DNA from: WLMZ01 sp037139095
GTDB taxonomy: Bacteria; Actinomycetota; Acidimicrobiia; Acidimicrobiales; Ilumatobacteraceae
Assembly: GCA_037139095.1 (NCBI GenBank)
Contig: JBAXHD010000057.1
Coordinates: forward strand, 1-12,858
Direction: 5' to 3'
Length of the DNA: 12,858 bases
Shown: positions 5,708 through 12,811 of the stretch, piece after piece
Position numbering within the stretch: the stretch's first letter is position 1
How the letters are laid out: every line of letters begins with the position of its first letter
Translations under genes and position numbers: made by a program
The notes under the pieces: generated by a model
Seen by the model: only the letters and a program-made list of their open reading frames with translations
The model's database searches: none
Told to the model about the DNA's origin: nothing

Positions 5708-6429
5708 GCATGCTCAGAGCGCAACTCCGTGCCGAACTGCAAGCCACCATGCGCAACGGCGAACAACTATTACTCACCTTGGGCATCCCAGTGATGCTGC
5801 TGGTGTTCTTCAGCTTGGTCGACATCTTGCCAACCGGCACCAAAGACCCCATCGACTTTCTGGCACCCGGCGTGCTTGCGTTGGCGGTGATGTCAGCCGC
5901 CATGGTGAGCCTGGGCATCGGCACCGGGTTCGAGCGTTCGTACAAAGTGCTCAAACGCTTGGGCACTACGCCGCTTGGCAGAGGCCGTCTCATCGTTGCC
6001 AAGATTCTCTCGGTGGTCATGGTCGAACTCGTACAGTTCGCGGTGCTCATCCCCATCGCCTATGCACTCGGCTGGAGGCCCGCATCGCCGCAGTGGCTCG
6101 GCGCTCTCGCTGGTGTCGTCGTGGGCACGATGGCATTCGCAGGCATCGGCCTCTGTCTCGCCGGTCGGCTTCGCGGCGAGATCAACTTGGCGGCGCAGAA
6201 CGGGCTCTATCTGGTGCTGTTGTTGCTGGGCGGAATGGTGATCCCATTCTCGAAGCTTCCTGGCGCGCTGTCGTCGGTGGCCAAGGCGTTGCCCTCGGGA
6301 GCGCTGTCTCAGGTGCTGCGAGTCTCGCTCACGCATTCGGGCGGCGCATCAACCTCGGCGTGGCTCATCTTGGTCGGCTGGGCCGTGGTGGCGCCCGCGG
6401 CGGCCACACGCTTGTTTCGCTGGGAGTGA
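5704..6429 (+). CDS. ABC-2 type transporter permease
   Basis: This 241-residue integral membrane protein is the partner of the ATPase that overlaps it by four bases. About six membrane segments are visible (roughly 22-42, 53-75, 98-123, 132-154, 164-182, 218-236), the standard ABC-2 half-transporter layout, so it would work as a dimer with two ATPase copies. The cytoplasmic loop after helix 2 has the family pattern ERSYKVLKRLGTTPLGR (77-93), and FSKLPGALSSVAKALPSG (182-199) matches the outer loop before the last helix. Likely an exporter of a lipid, haem precursor or drug; the substrate is unknown. It ends one base before the stop codon of ctaG on the other strand, with no terminator between them. 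Confidence 0.9.
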   Translation: MSMLRAQLRAELQATMRNGEQLLLTLGIPVMLLVFFSLVDILPTGTKDPIDFLAPGVLALAVMSAAMVSLGIGTGFERSYKVLKRLGTTPLGRGRLIVAKILSVVMVELVQFAVLIPIAYALGWRPASPQWLGALAGVVVGTMAFAGIGLCLAGRLRGEINLAAQNGLYLVLLLLGGMVIPFSKLPGALSSVAKALPSGALSQVLRVSLTHSGGASTSAWLILVGWAVVAPAAATRLFRWE

Positions 6430-6430
6430 G

Positions 6431-7366
6431 CTAGTTCGACCGCTCGGGTTCGGGCGCCGGCGGCACCTTGTCGAACACACTGGTCACGTGTTCGTACGTA
6501 AGCATGTCGGCATCGCCAGCCGCTGCGTTGGCAGCGGCTCCGCGCTTGCGGATGTAGCTCGAGTCGAGGTTGGCGCCGTCTTTATACGGACCGAAATACA
6601 TATAGATGATGATGCCCCACAGGTAGAACGAGCCACCGACTTTCATGATCGCACCAGCGATCTGCTGATCGTTGGCCACCGTAAGACCCCACACGCGAAC
6701 AGGCACGTTGTAGTGCTTATAGACCGGTCCCTCGGCAAAGGTGAGCCAGCCGGCAGGAACCGTGGGCACGATGCTCTGCAAGAACAAGTACCCCATTCGT
6801 GCGGGATAGCTGATGTGCAGTTCTTTAAACGGACCGAGCACCGGCATCCACATCAGCAGTGCCGACATCACGAGCAAGAAGTGAATCGAATAGTGCAGCA
6901 CGCCGATTTGAGTAGACGTGTTCACGACTCCGGGAATGTGGGTGACCATCACCGTGAGATTGAACAGCACGCCCGCAACCGCTGGCTTCGACATGAACTT
7001 CACGAAGGTGTAGCCGCGGCCTTGACCCACGATGAGGCGCAATAACCACTCGGGCATCGAAAGCAACGCCAAGGGCGGCAACAGATAGGCCAAGACCATG
7101 TGCTGAAACATGTGCACCGAATAGAGGTACTTCTCGCCGATGTCGTGGACGGGCCAATCGCTGGCACCCCACAACATGATCATGGTAAACACGAAGAGCC
7201 ACTTCTGGCGGTTGGTGACAACCACGCCACCTGGCCCAACCGCACGGGGTCCGATGACGCGAACCGAGTACACCCACGCACCAATGAGGAACGCGACCAG
7301 ACCCCAGACTTCGAGGTGAAGTTGAAAGGCCCAAGGATCGGCTGTGATATCGAACGCGGCCAGCAT
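6431..7366 (-). CDS. ctaG: cytochrome c oxidase assembly protein, caa3_CtaG family
   Basis: This 311-residue membrane protein of the caa3_CtaG family (B. subtilis CtaG type, unrelated to Cox11) is needed for an active caa3 oxidase, probably in metallocentre assembly. Conserved features visible are SDWP at 69-72, H85/H89 in the helix VHMFQHM, THIPG at 142-146, H158 and H162, WMPVLGP at 173-179, and NDQQIAG at 232-238 near the last helices. About seven hydrophobic helices are seen. The C-terminal tail (about 262-311) is hydrophilic, alanine- and proline-rich, and longer than I expect for the family. A strong GGAAGGGGG site (7372-7380) precedes the ATG. It is the last gene of the oxidase operon, 17 bases after the COX4-type gene, which fits its job. 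Its name should not be confused with the proteobacterial Cox11-type CtaG. Confidence 0.92.
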   Translation of the reverse strand: MLAAFDITADPWAFQLHLEVWGLVAFLIGAWVYSVRVIGPRAVGPGGVVVTNRQKWLFVFTMIMLWGASDWPVHDIGEKYLYSVHMFQHMVLAYLLPPLALLSMPEWLLRLIVGQGRGYTFVKFMSKPAVAGVLFNLTVMVTHIPGVVNTSTQIGVLHYSIHFLLVMSALLMWMPVLGPFKELHISYPARMGYLFLQSIVPTVPAGWLTFAEGPVYKHYNVPVRVWGLTVANDQQIAGAIMKVGGSFYLWGIIIYMYFGPYKDGANLDSSYIRKRGAAANAAAGDADMLTYEHVTSVFDKVPPAPEPERSN

Positions 7367-7383
7367 GATGGCCCCCTTCCGGC

Positions 7384-7731
7384 TTAGTTGCCGGCGAAGA
7401 ACTGGAACGTGCAGAGCGCAGCGAGATATACGCCTACTGCAAGAAACAGGCCCGAGTAGAACAACAAAGAAAAGATCTTGTTGTCGAAACGCAGGTGCAT
7501 GAAGAAGCTCACAACGGTGACGAACTTGATCACCATCAAGATCAACAGCACCGGCATGAAGAGTGCACCAATGTGCATATACGTGAGTGCTACCTCGAAG
7601 GCCGTGAGCAACGCGAGAACCAGCGCCACCTTCACATAGCCCATATCGGTCAAGCCGTGACCGTGTGCGCCATCGTCGTGAGCGTGATCCGCGTGGGCAT
7701 CGGCAACTTCAGTTGAGTGTTGAGTGCTCAT
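7384..7731 (-). CDS. cytochrome c oxidase subunit IV, bacterial COX4 type
   Basis: This 115-residue small subunit has three membrane helices (about 31-53, 57-79, 84-108) and the prokaryotic COX4 (CyoD/CtaF-like) signature around VKFVTVVSFFMHLRFD. It stabilises the catalytic core and has no redox centre. The N-terminal 27 residues are unusual: histidines at 5, 13, 16, 18, 23 and 25 alternate with Asp, Ala and Gly, which could bind copper or another metal before or during assembly. It lies 10 bases after ctaE and 17 before ctaG, inside the operon. A second, very different subunit-IV-like protein is encoded at the other end of the operon (11661-12797). Confidence 0.88.
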   Translation of the reverse strand: MSTQHSTEVADAHADHAHDDGAHGHGLTDMGYVKVALVLALLTAFEVALTYMHIGALFMPVLLILMVIKFVTVVSFFMHLRFDNKIFSLLFYSGLFLAVGVYLAALCTFQFFAGN

Positions 7732-7741
7732 GCTCAGGACC

Positions 7742-8368
7742 TCACGAAGGAATCAGGTAGACGAGGGTGAAAATGATGATCCACACGATGTCGACGAAGT
7801 GCCAGTAGAGACCGATCATCTCAACCACTTCGGCTTTGTCGCCCGGGATACGGCTGCGGCTCACCATGCCCACAAGCGCCATCAACATGATGATGCCGAC
7901 GGTCACGTGAACACCATGGAAGCCCGTGAGGGTGAAGAAGCTCGAGCCAAACAAGTTGGTGGTGAAGCCAAGACCCTCGTGAACAAACTCGGTGAACTCG
8001 AATACTTGAGCGCCAACGAACGTTGCGCCTAGCAACGCAGTGACCGTAAGCCAGTTCATCGTGTTGCGGTCATCGCGACGCTGAGCTGCCGACACGGCGA
8101 GCACCATCGTGAGCGAACTCATCAGCAGCACGAATGAGCTAATCGAAGTGAGCGGGATGTTGTAAAGCTGCGACGGCGTGGGTGAACCCTCGTGACGACC
8201 GCGGTACAGCATGTAGGTAGAGATGAGCCCACCGAACAGCAAGCATTCGCTGCCGAGGAACATCCACATGGCCAGCTTGTTGTTCGACAAGCCGGTGCTC
8301 GTTGTGTGGCCGTGGGCGTGGTCGTCGTGACCGTCCGCTGGTGGCGTGTGAACTGCTACGTCAGCCAA
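7742..8368 (-). CDS. ctaE: cytochrome c oxidase subunit III (five-helix form)
   Basis: Subunit III of the haem-copper oxidase has 208 residues from the start chosen here. Five helices are visible (about 32-53, 73-95, 105-126, 146-169, 185-206), with family signatures GFHGVHVTVG (149-158), the helix-3 carboxylates around VFEFTEFVHE, and LYWHFVDIVW at 187-196. Seven-helix subunit III proteins have two more N-terminal helices; here CtaD carries two extra C-terminal helices instead, as in other caa3 oxidases. The N-terminus is His/Asp-rich (H7, H14, H17, H19, H21). The start is uncertain. A TTG at 8368, overlapping the ctaD stop by 8 bases, has AAGGAG (8384-8379) 10 bases upstream and gives a sensible protein. 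A GTG at 8395 or a TTG at 8431 would overlap ctaD further and add residues unlike the family. Confidence 0.93.
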   Translation of the reverse strand: MADVAVHTPPADGHDDHAHGHTTSTGLSNNKLAMWMFLGSECLLFGGLISTYMLYRGRHEGSPTPSQLYNIPLTSISSFVLLMSSLTMVLAVSAAQRRDDRNTMNWLTVTALLGATFVGAQVFEFTEFVHEGLGFTTNLFGSSFFTLTGFHGVHVTVGIIMLMALVGMVSRSRIPGDKAEVVEMIGLYWHFVDIVWIIIFTLVYLIPS

Positions 8369-10358
8369 GGGTCGCCAACTCCTTCGTGGGGCCACCGTCG
8401 ACTGGTGGTTCGTAATCGGATTCGTCGGCAACCGATGGCTCCATCGACCAGCCGAACATTGCGAGCAAGATCACGACGCCACCGAACACGGCGAGCAGTC
8501 GGGCGAAGATGATGCCGTAGGCAACGATGGGCAAGCCAACGGCCAAGATGATGGGCCAGTACGACGGCGACGGCAAGTGAATGTGCTTGTCGGCCCGAGT
8601 GGCCTCGTCGGCCATGATTTCTTCGTACGTTGACACCTGGTGGATCTCACCGGTTGCTTCGTTCTCTTCGTACTTGCGATGGAAGAACTCGTCGAGTTCG
8701 TGCACCGTTGGGATGGCATCGAAGTTGTGCTCCGCTGGCGGGTTCGAGGTCATCCACTCAAGGCTGCGAGCATCCCATGGGTCGGCCGGCGCAATCGGTG
8801 CGGTGCGGTAGGTGTAGATCACGTTGATCAAGAACATCAACACGCCTATGGCGAGCACGAACGAGCCAACGCTGGCAACACGGTTCCAGAATGCGAGGTT
8901 GAAGAAACCCTGGCCGGCGCGGAACTCTGTCCAGACCTGCATACGGCGCGGCTGACCCTGCAAACCAAGAATGTGCATCGGGCCGAACGTGAGGTTCATG
9001 CCCAACACCATCAGCCAGAAGTTCCACTTGCCCAGACGCTCGTTGAGCATCTTCGCGAAGATCTTTGGCCACCAGTAATAGAAGCCTGCGAAGAGACCGA
9101 ACACCGCGCCACCGAAAAGCACATAGTGGAAGTGAGCGACGATGTAGTACGTGTCGGTCTGCTGAGTGTCGGATGGCGCCACAGCATGGGTCACGCCCGA
9201 GAGGCCACCAATGGTGAACTCAATGATGAGGCCCACGGCAAACAACATTGCCGTGGTGAAGCGCAACTTGCCGCCCCACAGGGTCATGGTCCAGTTCACG
9301 ATCTTCACGCCCGTTGGGAGAGCAATGGCCATCGTTGCAACCGAGAACACGGCGACGCTGACAGGGCCAAGACCGCTCGCAAACATGTGGTGCGCCCACA
9401 CGCCCCAACCGAGGAAGCCGATGGCTGCACCCGAGAACACTACGAACTTGTAACCGAACAGTGGCTTCTTCGAGAACACCGGCAGCACTTCGCTGACGAT
9501 GCCGAACGACGGCAGCACCAAGATGTACACCTCAGGGTGACCAAAGATCCAGAACAAGTGCTGCCACAGCAACGGATCGGCGCCCTTTTCAACGCTGAAG
9601 AACGCAGCACCAAAGTTGCGCTGAAAGCTGAGCAAGAACAACGCCACGGTGATGACCGGAATTGCGAAGAGCAGGAGGAACTGCACGACCAACACCATCC
9701 AGGTGAAGATCGGCATCTTCATCAAGTCCATGCCCGGTGCCCGCATGTTGAGCACGGTGACAATCAAGTTGATGGCACCGGTGAGCGACGCAATACCGGT
9801 GATCTGCAAGCCCAGTGCCCAGAAATCGACGCCGTGGCTTGGCGAGAATGCCAAGGCCGTGTTGGGTGCGTAGGCGAACCAACCTGAGTCAGCAGCGCCA
9901 CCCAAGAACCACGACGTGTTCAGAAAGACGCCACCAAACAAGAAGCACCAAAAGCCAAAAGCGTTGAGGCGAGGGAACGCCACGTCTCGTGCACCAATCT
10001 GCAGAGGCACGAGATAGTTGGCGAACGCTGCCGCCATTGGCATCACGAACAAGAACACCATCGTGGTGGCATGCATCGTGAACATCTGGTTGTATGCGCC
10101 AGCGCTGAGCACCTTGTTGTTCGGTGCCGCAAGTTGCAGGCGGATGAGCAAGGCCTCGACGCCACCAATGACAAAGAAGGTCATTGCCACGACGCCGTAC
10201 ATGATACCGAGCTTTTTGTGGTCGACGGTGAAGACCCATGAGCGCCAACCGGTGCTCTCGACGGGTCGCTTAAACACACCAAAAGATGTGCTCGGCGTTA
10301 CATACGCAGAACTACTGCCAGCAAGTGCTGGAACTGAGTTTCGTTCGGAAATAGCCAT
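8361..10358 (-). CDS. ctaD: cytochrome c oxidase subunit I, caa3 type with C-terminal extension
   Basis: This 665-residue catalytic subunit holds haem a and the haem a3-CuB site where oxygen is reduced. Ligands are all present: H96 and H411 for haem a, H409 for haem a3, H274, H323 and H324 for CuB. Y278 in GHPEVY is the cross-link tyrosine, and E276 the helix-VI glutamate of A1-type pumps. The D-pathway is represented by D125 and N132, the K-pathway by T342 and K352. The segment between the HH pair and the K-pathway lysine (about 330-340, GPVSVAVF) lacks the DTRAYF motif of mitochondrial enzymes. Mycobacterial CtaD also lacks it. After helix 12 a hydrophilic stretch (about 520-598) leads to two extra helices (600-619, 621-639) ending GWSMEP, the caa3-type extension. 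The ATG is preceded by CGGAG (10371-10367), 8 bases away and directly after the ctaC stop. Confidence 0.98.
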   Translation of the reverse strand: MAISERNSVPALAGSSSAYVTPSTSFGVFKRPVESTGWRSWVFTVDHKKLGIMYGVVAMTFFVIGGVEALLIRLQLAAPNNKVLSAGAYNQMFTMHATTMVFLFVMPMAAAFANYLVPLQIGARDVAFPRLNAFGFWCFLFGGVFLNTSWFLGGAADSGWFAYAPNTALAFSPSHGVDFWALGLQITGIASLTGAINLIVTVLNMRAPGMDLMKMPIFTWMVLVVQFLLLFAIPVITVALFLLSFQRNFGAAFFSVEKGADPLLWQHLFWIFGHPEVYILVLPSFGIVSEVLPVFSKKPLFGYKFVVFSGAAIGFLGWGVWAHHMFASGLGPVSVAVFSVATMAIALPTGVKIVNWTMTLWGGKLRFTTAMLFAVGLIIEFTIGGLSGVTHAVAPSDTQQTDTYYIVAHFHYVLFGGAVFGLFAGFYYWWPKIFAKMLNERLGKWNFWLMVLGMNLTFGPMHILGLQGQPRRMQVWTEFRAGQGFFNLAFWNRVASVGSFVLAIGVLMFLINVIYTYRTAPIAPADPWDARSLEWMTSNPPAEHNFDAIPTVHELDEFFHRKYEENEATGEIHQVSTYEEIMADEATRADKHIHLPSPSYWPIILAVGLPIVAYGIIFARLLAVFGGVVILLAMFGWSMEPSVADESDYEPPVDGGPTKELATLG

Positions 10359-10371
10359 CTACGTTGCTCCG

Positions 10372-11583
10372 TTACTTCCGCTCGGTGAGGTACGCGACGA
10401 GTTTGTCAATTTGGTCCTCGGTGAGTCCTAGGTTCGGCATGCCGCGGTACTTGCCACCGGTGGCGGCGAGTTGGGTCGGATCGGCATACATCGGCTTTTT
10501 TGCCGGGGGATTGCGTAGCCATTCGCGCAGTTGCACCGTGTCGAGACACTGCGGTGTGACGCCTTCGAGATAGGCGGCTGTGAACTGAGCGGATGGCGTG
10601 TTCCAGAGCTTGGTCTTGCAGGCGGCGGTCTGGAGATCGAATGCTGCACCTGCAAAGGTGGTGCGTGTCATCAAGTTGGTGAGGTTCGGCACGACACCCG
10701 CATAGACGTACTTGTCGGGACGGGCGATCACCACTTTGCCGTCGGAGCCAACGATTCCGTTTACCTGGTGACAGCGGGTGCAGTTGGTGATGAAGAGGGC
10801 CTCGCCCTCGCTGGCCTTGGTTCCCGTAGCCGGAGCGGTATACGGCTCAAGTTGGTTGGCCACCCAGGTCTTGAAGCCGGCGGCATCGAGTGACACTGCC
10901 TCCATCCGCATGTACGCGTGCGAGAGGCCACAAAACTCGGTGCACTGACCGGAGTAGATACCGGGCTGATCGGCTTGCATGCGCAATGTCTGCACACGAC
11001 CTGGCACGGCATCGCGCTTTCCGTTGAGCTTGGGGATCCAGTAGCTGTGAATGACGTCGCGGCTCGAGATGCGCAACAGCACATGCTGGCCGGCAGGAAT
11101 TACCAACTGGCCACTGGTAACGATTGGCTTCTCAATACCACCGCAGCCGGCTTGGGCTGGATAGTCGTATTCCCACCACCACTGCTGACCGGTTACGTTC
11201 ACGACACACTCGGTGTCGCTGGTCTTGGCAAGCTGGAACAACGTGGACACGGTTGGGATACCGATGCCGATGAGGATGAGCGCTGGCAAAATCGTGAGTG
11301 CAATTTCAAGCGCTGGCTTGCCGTGGCTTTGCTTAGGGATGGCCTGCCCGCGATCGCGGAACTTGAACACCGAGTAGCCGACCGCAGTGGCGACGATGAC
11401 GAGAACTATGCCGGCTATACCGAACGGCCAGACCTGCAGGTTTGCGATCTTTCGAGCGTTCTCGCCAGCGGGCTGCCACGTGTCTTGCGGAGCATCTTTG
11501 GCGCAGCTGCTCAGCACGGTGAATGCTGCAAGGGCAGCAACCGGCATCGCCCACCGACGACCCCGAGTCGAATTGGATGTCAT
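10372..11583 (-). CDS. ctaC: cytochrome c oxidase subunit II with fused cytochrome c domain
   Basis: Subunit II receives electrons. With the ATG at 11583 it has 403 residues and begins with a lipoprotein signal peptide (RGRR, hydrophobic core, lipobox LSSC with C27). Two membrane helices (about 53-73 and 92-113) follow, then the CuA cupredoxin domain with the aromatic patch GQQWWWEYDYP (132-142) and CuA ligands H179, C214, E216, C218, H222 and M225. A class I cytochrome c domain (about 255-403) has CTRCH at 268-272 and a likely axial Met in RGMPN (M382). This defines a caa3 oxidase that needs no separate soluble cytochrome c. Extra cysteines C126/C147 and C322/C346 may form disulfides. Start choice: GGGAGA lies 4 bases before the ATG at 11583, and the signal peptide begins neatly there. 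An ATG at 11664 overlapping the upstream stop would add 27 hydrophilic residues. Confidence 0.96.
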   Translation of the reverse strand: MTSNSTRGRRWAMPVAALAAFTVLSSCAKDAPQDTWQPAGENARKIANLQVWPFGIAGIVLVIVATAVGYSVFKFRDRGQAIPKQSHGKPALEIALTILPALILIGIGIPTVSTLFQLAKTSDTECVVNVTGQQWWWEYDYPAQAGCGGIEKPIVTSGQLVIPAGQHVLLRISSRDVIHSYWIPKLNGKRDAVPGRVQTLRMQADQPGIYSGQCTEFCGLSHAYMRMEAVSLDAAGFKTWVANQLEPYTAPATGTKASEGEALFITNCTRCHQVNGIVGSDGKVVIARPDKYVYAGVVPNLTNLMTRTTFAGAAFDLQTAACKTKLWNTPSAQFTAAYLEGVTPQCLDTVQLREWLRNPPAKKPMYADPTQLAATGGKYRGMPNLGLTEDQIDKLVAYLTERK

Positions 11584-11660
11584 CAAGTCTCCCGACTGAT
11601 TCTGCACGTTTTGAACGGTAGTCATGTTGCTCTGAAGCGGCTTTGTCGTAACGGGGTGGC

Positions 11661-12797
11661 TCATGGCACAACAATCGCGACGACGGCGCCTTCAACACCG
11701 GGCACGTTAAACGTGAACGGTGTTTCGGATGCGTTGGATGGCAGGACTGGACGCACCACCAAGAACTGGGCCCCGCCTTTGCCGACAGCCTGGGTGCAGG
11801 TCTTGAACGAGGTCTCGACCGAGGTGCCGTTGACATCGACTTTTTCGGTGCCAAAGTCGGCAACAAGGCGATGCGGTTCGGTATCGAGGTTCTCAAAGCG
11901 AATGTATGAGTACTTAGAGCGAGCCAAAGTAACCGTGTCTTGAGCCCCGATGACGCCGATGACCTTGGCGTGCAGCTTGCCACCGCTGAGCACAATCGTG
12001 GCCGACAGGTTTGACTTAGCGGCAACCGCGCGGGATGCCTTGGTGTCGGCCTCGCCCGCTGTCTCGGTGCCGCAGGTGTTCTCTTCGAACGACGGCACCT
12101 CGTGCTTGACGATATGACGGCCCCCGGCAACGGCACTGGTAACACCGGCACCGATGATGCCCACGGCGCCAATGGTGCACAGGGCTGCGACGAGCGAACG
12201 ACCGACGTTGCGCTTTGCGGCAAGCAGCGAGCCGAACAGCAACACGATGGAAGCAATCGCACCAAAGGCAATGGCCCCGGCCACTGCGGGGAGGCGAAGC
12301 ATGATGCGCGAGAACGAAAAGATGATCACGCCGAGACCGATAGCGCCCAGAACGGGCAACTCAAGTGGGTGCATGATGCGGCGGCGAACCATTGTGTTGT
12401 AGGCGGCATCGCCCGACGCCCGCTCGCTCCATGACTGCACCATCCACTCGACCGTGGAAACGATGAGCACGATCACTGCCATCCATGTAATGGCCCTGCC
12501 GACAACAAGACCCACCGGAAGCAGTGCAGCGCCGAGGCCAGCGACCAGTGGCCACATGCTGCCGGGAGGCGTGGTGTTGGTAGCCGCAGCAGTTGCCACA
12601 GCGGCTGAGTTGTCGGCCGCTACGTTGCTGTCACGCACCCAAAGGTTGATGCCCACGAGGAACACCAACGCAAGCGTTGCCGACACGAGACCAATAATGC
12701 CGACCGTGCTGTTGTCTTGCGTGGTGCCATAGATGATGGCACTAGCAAGCGCTACAACACTGGCGCCGATGAAAAGTTTGGATCCTGTGGTGAACAT
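11661..12797 (-). CDS. CtaF-like subunit fused to extra helices and a cupredoxin-like domain
   Basis: This 378-residue protein is encoded first among the complete oxidase genes here. Residues 1-125 follow the plan of actinobacterial oxidase subunit IV (CtaF): two helices (about 7-24, 33-53), an Ala/Thr linker, then a tryptophan-proline start (SMWPL, 80-84) and two helices (about 84-102, 104-120). After a charged loop come three more helices (about 147-163, 169-193, 201-223). An extracytoplasmic domain (about 228-378) has a beta-rich cupredoxin look: YSYIRFENLDTEPHRLV (296-312) and a closing strand FNVPGVEGAVVAIVVP. Only H309 and C334 resemble copper ligands. The loop that normally supplies the second His and Met after the Cys has none, so it probably does not hold type 1 copper. 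AGCAGG precedes the ATG. It ends 77 bases before the preferred ctaC start, or overlaps the alternative start by four. The CtaF relation is from remembered sequence; the function is inferred from operon position. Confidence 0.7.
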   Translation of the reverse strand: MFTTGSKLFIGASVVALASAIIYGTTQDNSTVGIIGLVSATLALVFLVGINLWVRDSNVAADNSAAVATAAATNTTPPGSMWPLVAGLGAALLPVGLVVGRAITWMAVIVLIVSTVEWMVQSWSERASGDAAYNTMVRRRIMHPLELPVLGAIGLGVIIFSFSRIMLRLPAVAGAIAFGAIASIVLLFGSLLAAKRNVGRSLVAALCTIGAVGIIGAGVTSAVAGGRHIVKHEVPSFEENTCGTETAGEADTKASRAVAAKSNLSATIVLSGGKLHAKVIGVIGAQDTVTLARSKYSYIRFENLDTEPHRLVADFGTEKVDVNGTSVETSFKTCTQAVGKGGAQFLVVRPVLPSNASETPFTFNVPGVEGAVVAIVVP

Positions 12798-12811
12798 CTG
12801 TATTTACCTGC

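Noticed and set aside
5583..6434. 283-codon open frame overlapping the ABC permease
   Set aside because: The permease frame has the membrane segments and family motifs; this frame is low in hydrophobic helices and rich in Arg and His.
6425..6440. Possible missing sequence or assembly joint between the permease and ctaG
   Set aside because: Both proteins end at sensible C-termini in their own frames, so the one-base gap looks natural.
7640..7720. Histidine codon-rich stretches as possible DNA repeats
   Set aside because: The repeated bases reflect His/Ala/Asp codons in the tail of the COX4-type subunit; no repeat unit extends beyond the coding pattern.
8369..8431. Longer start for ctaE at TTG 8431 or GTG 8395
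   Set aside because: Both would overlap ctaD deeply and lack a ribosome site; AAGGAG is correctly placed for the TTG at 8368.
8640..9887. 415-codon open frame on the + strand
   Set aside because: It lies wholly antisense to ctaD, is extremely rich in His, Glu and Arg with no domain pattern, and arises from the codon bias of a conserved membrane protein on the other strand.
11333..12271. 312-codon open frame on the - strand across the end of the CtaF-like gene and ctaC
   Set aside because: It is out of frame with two recognisable neighbouring proteins and its composition (Ser, Arg, Pro) fits an overlapping shadow.
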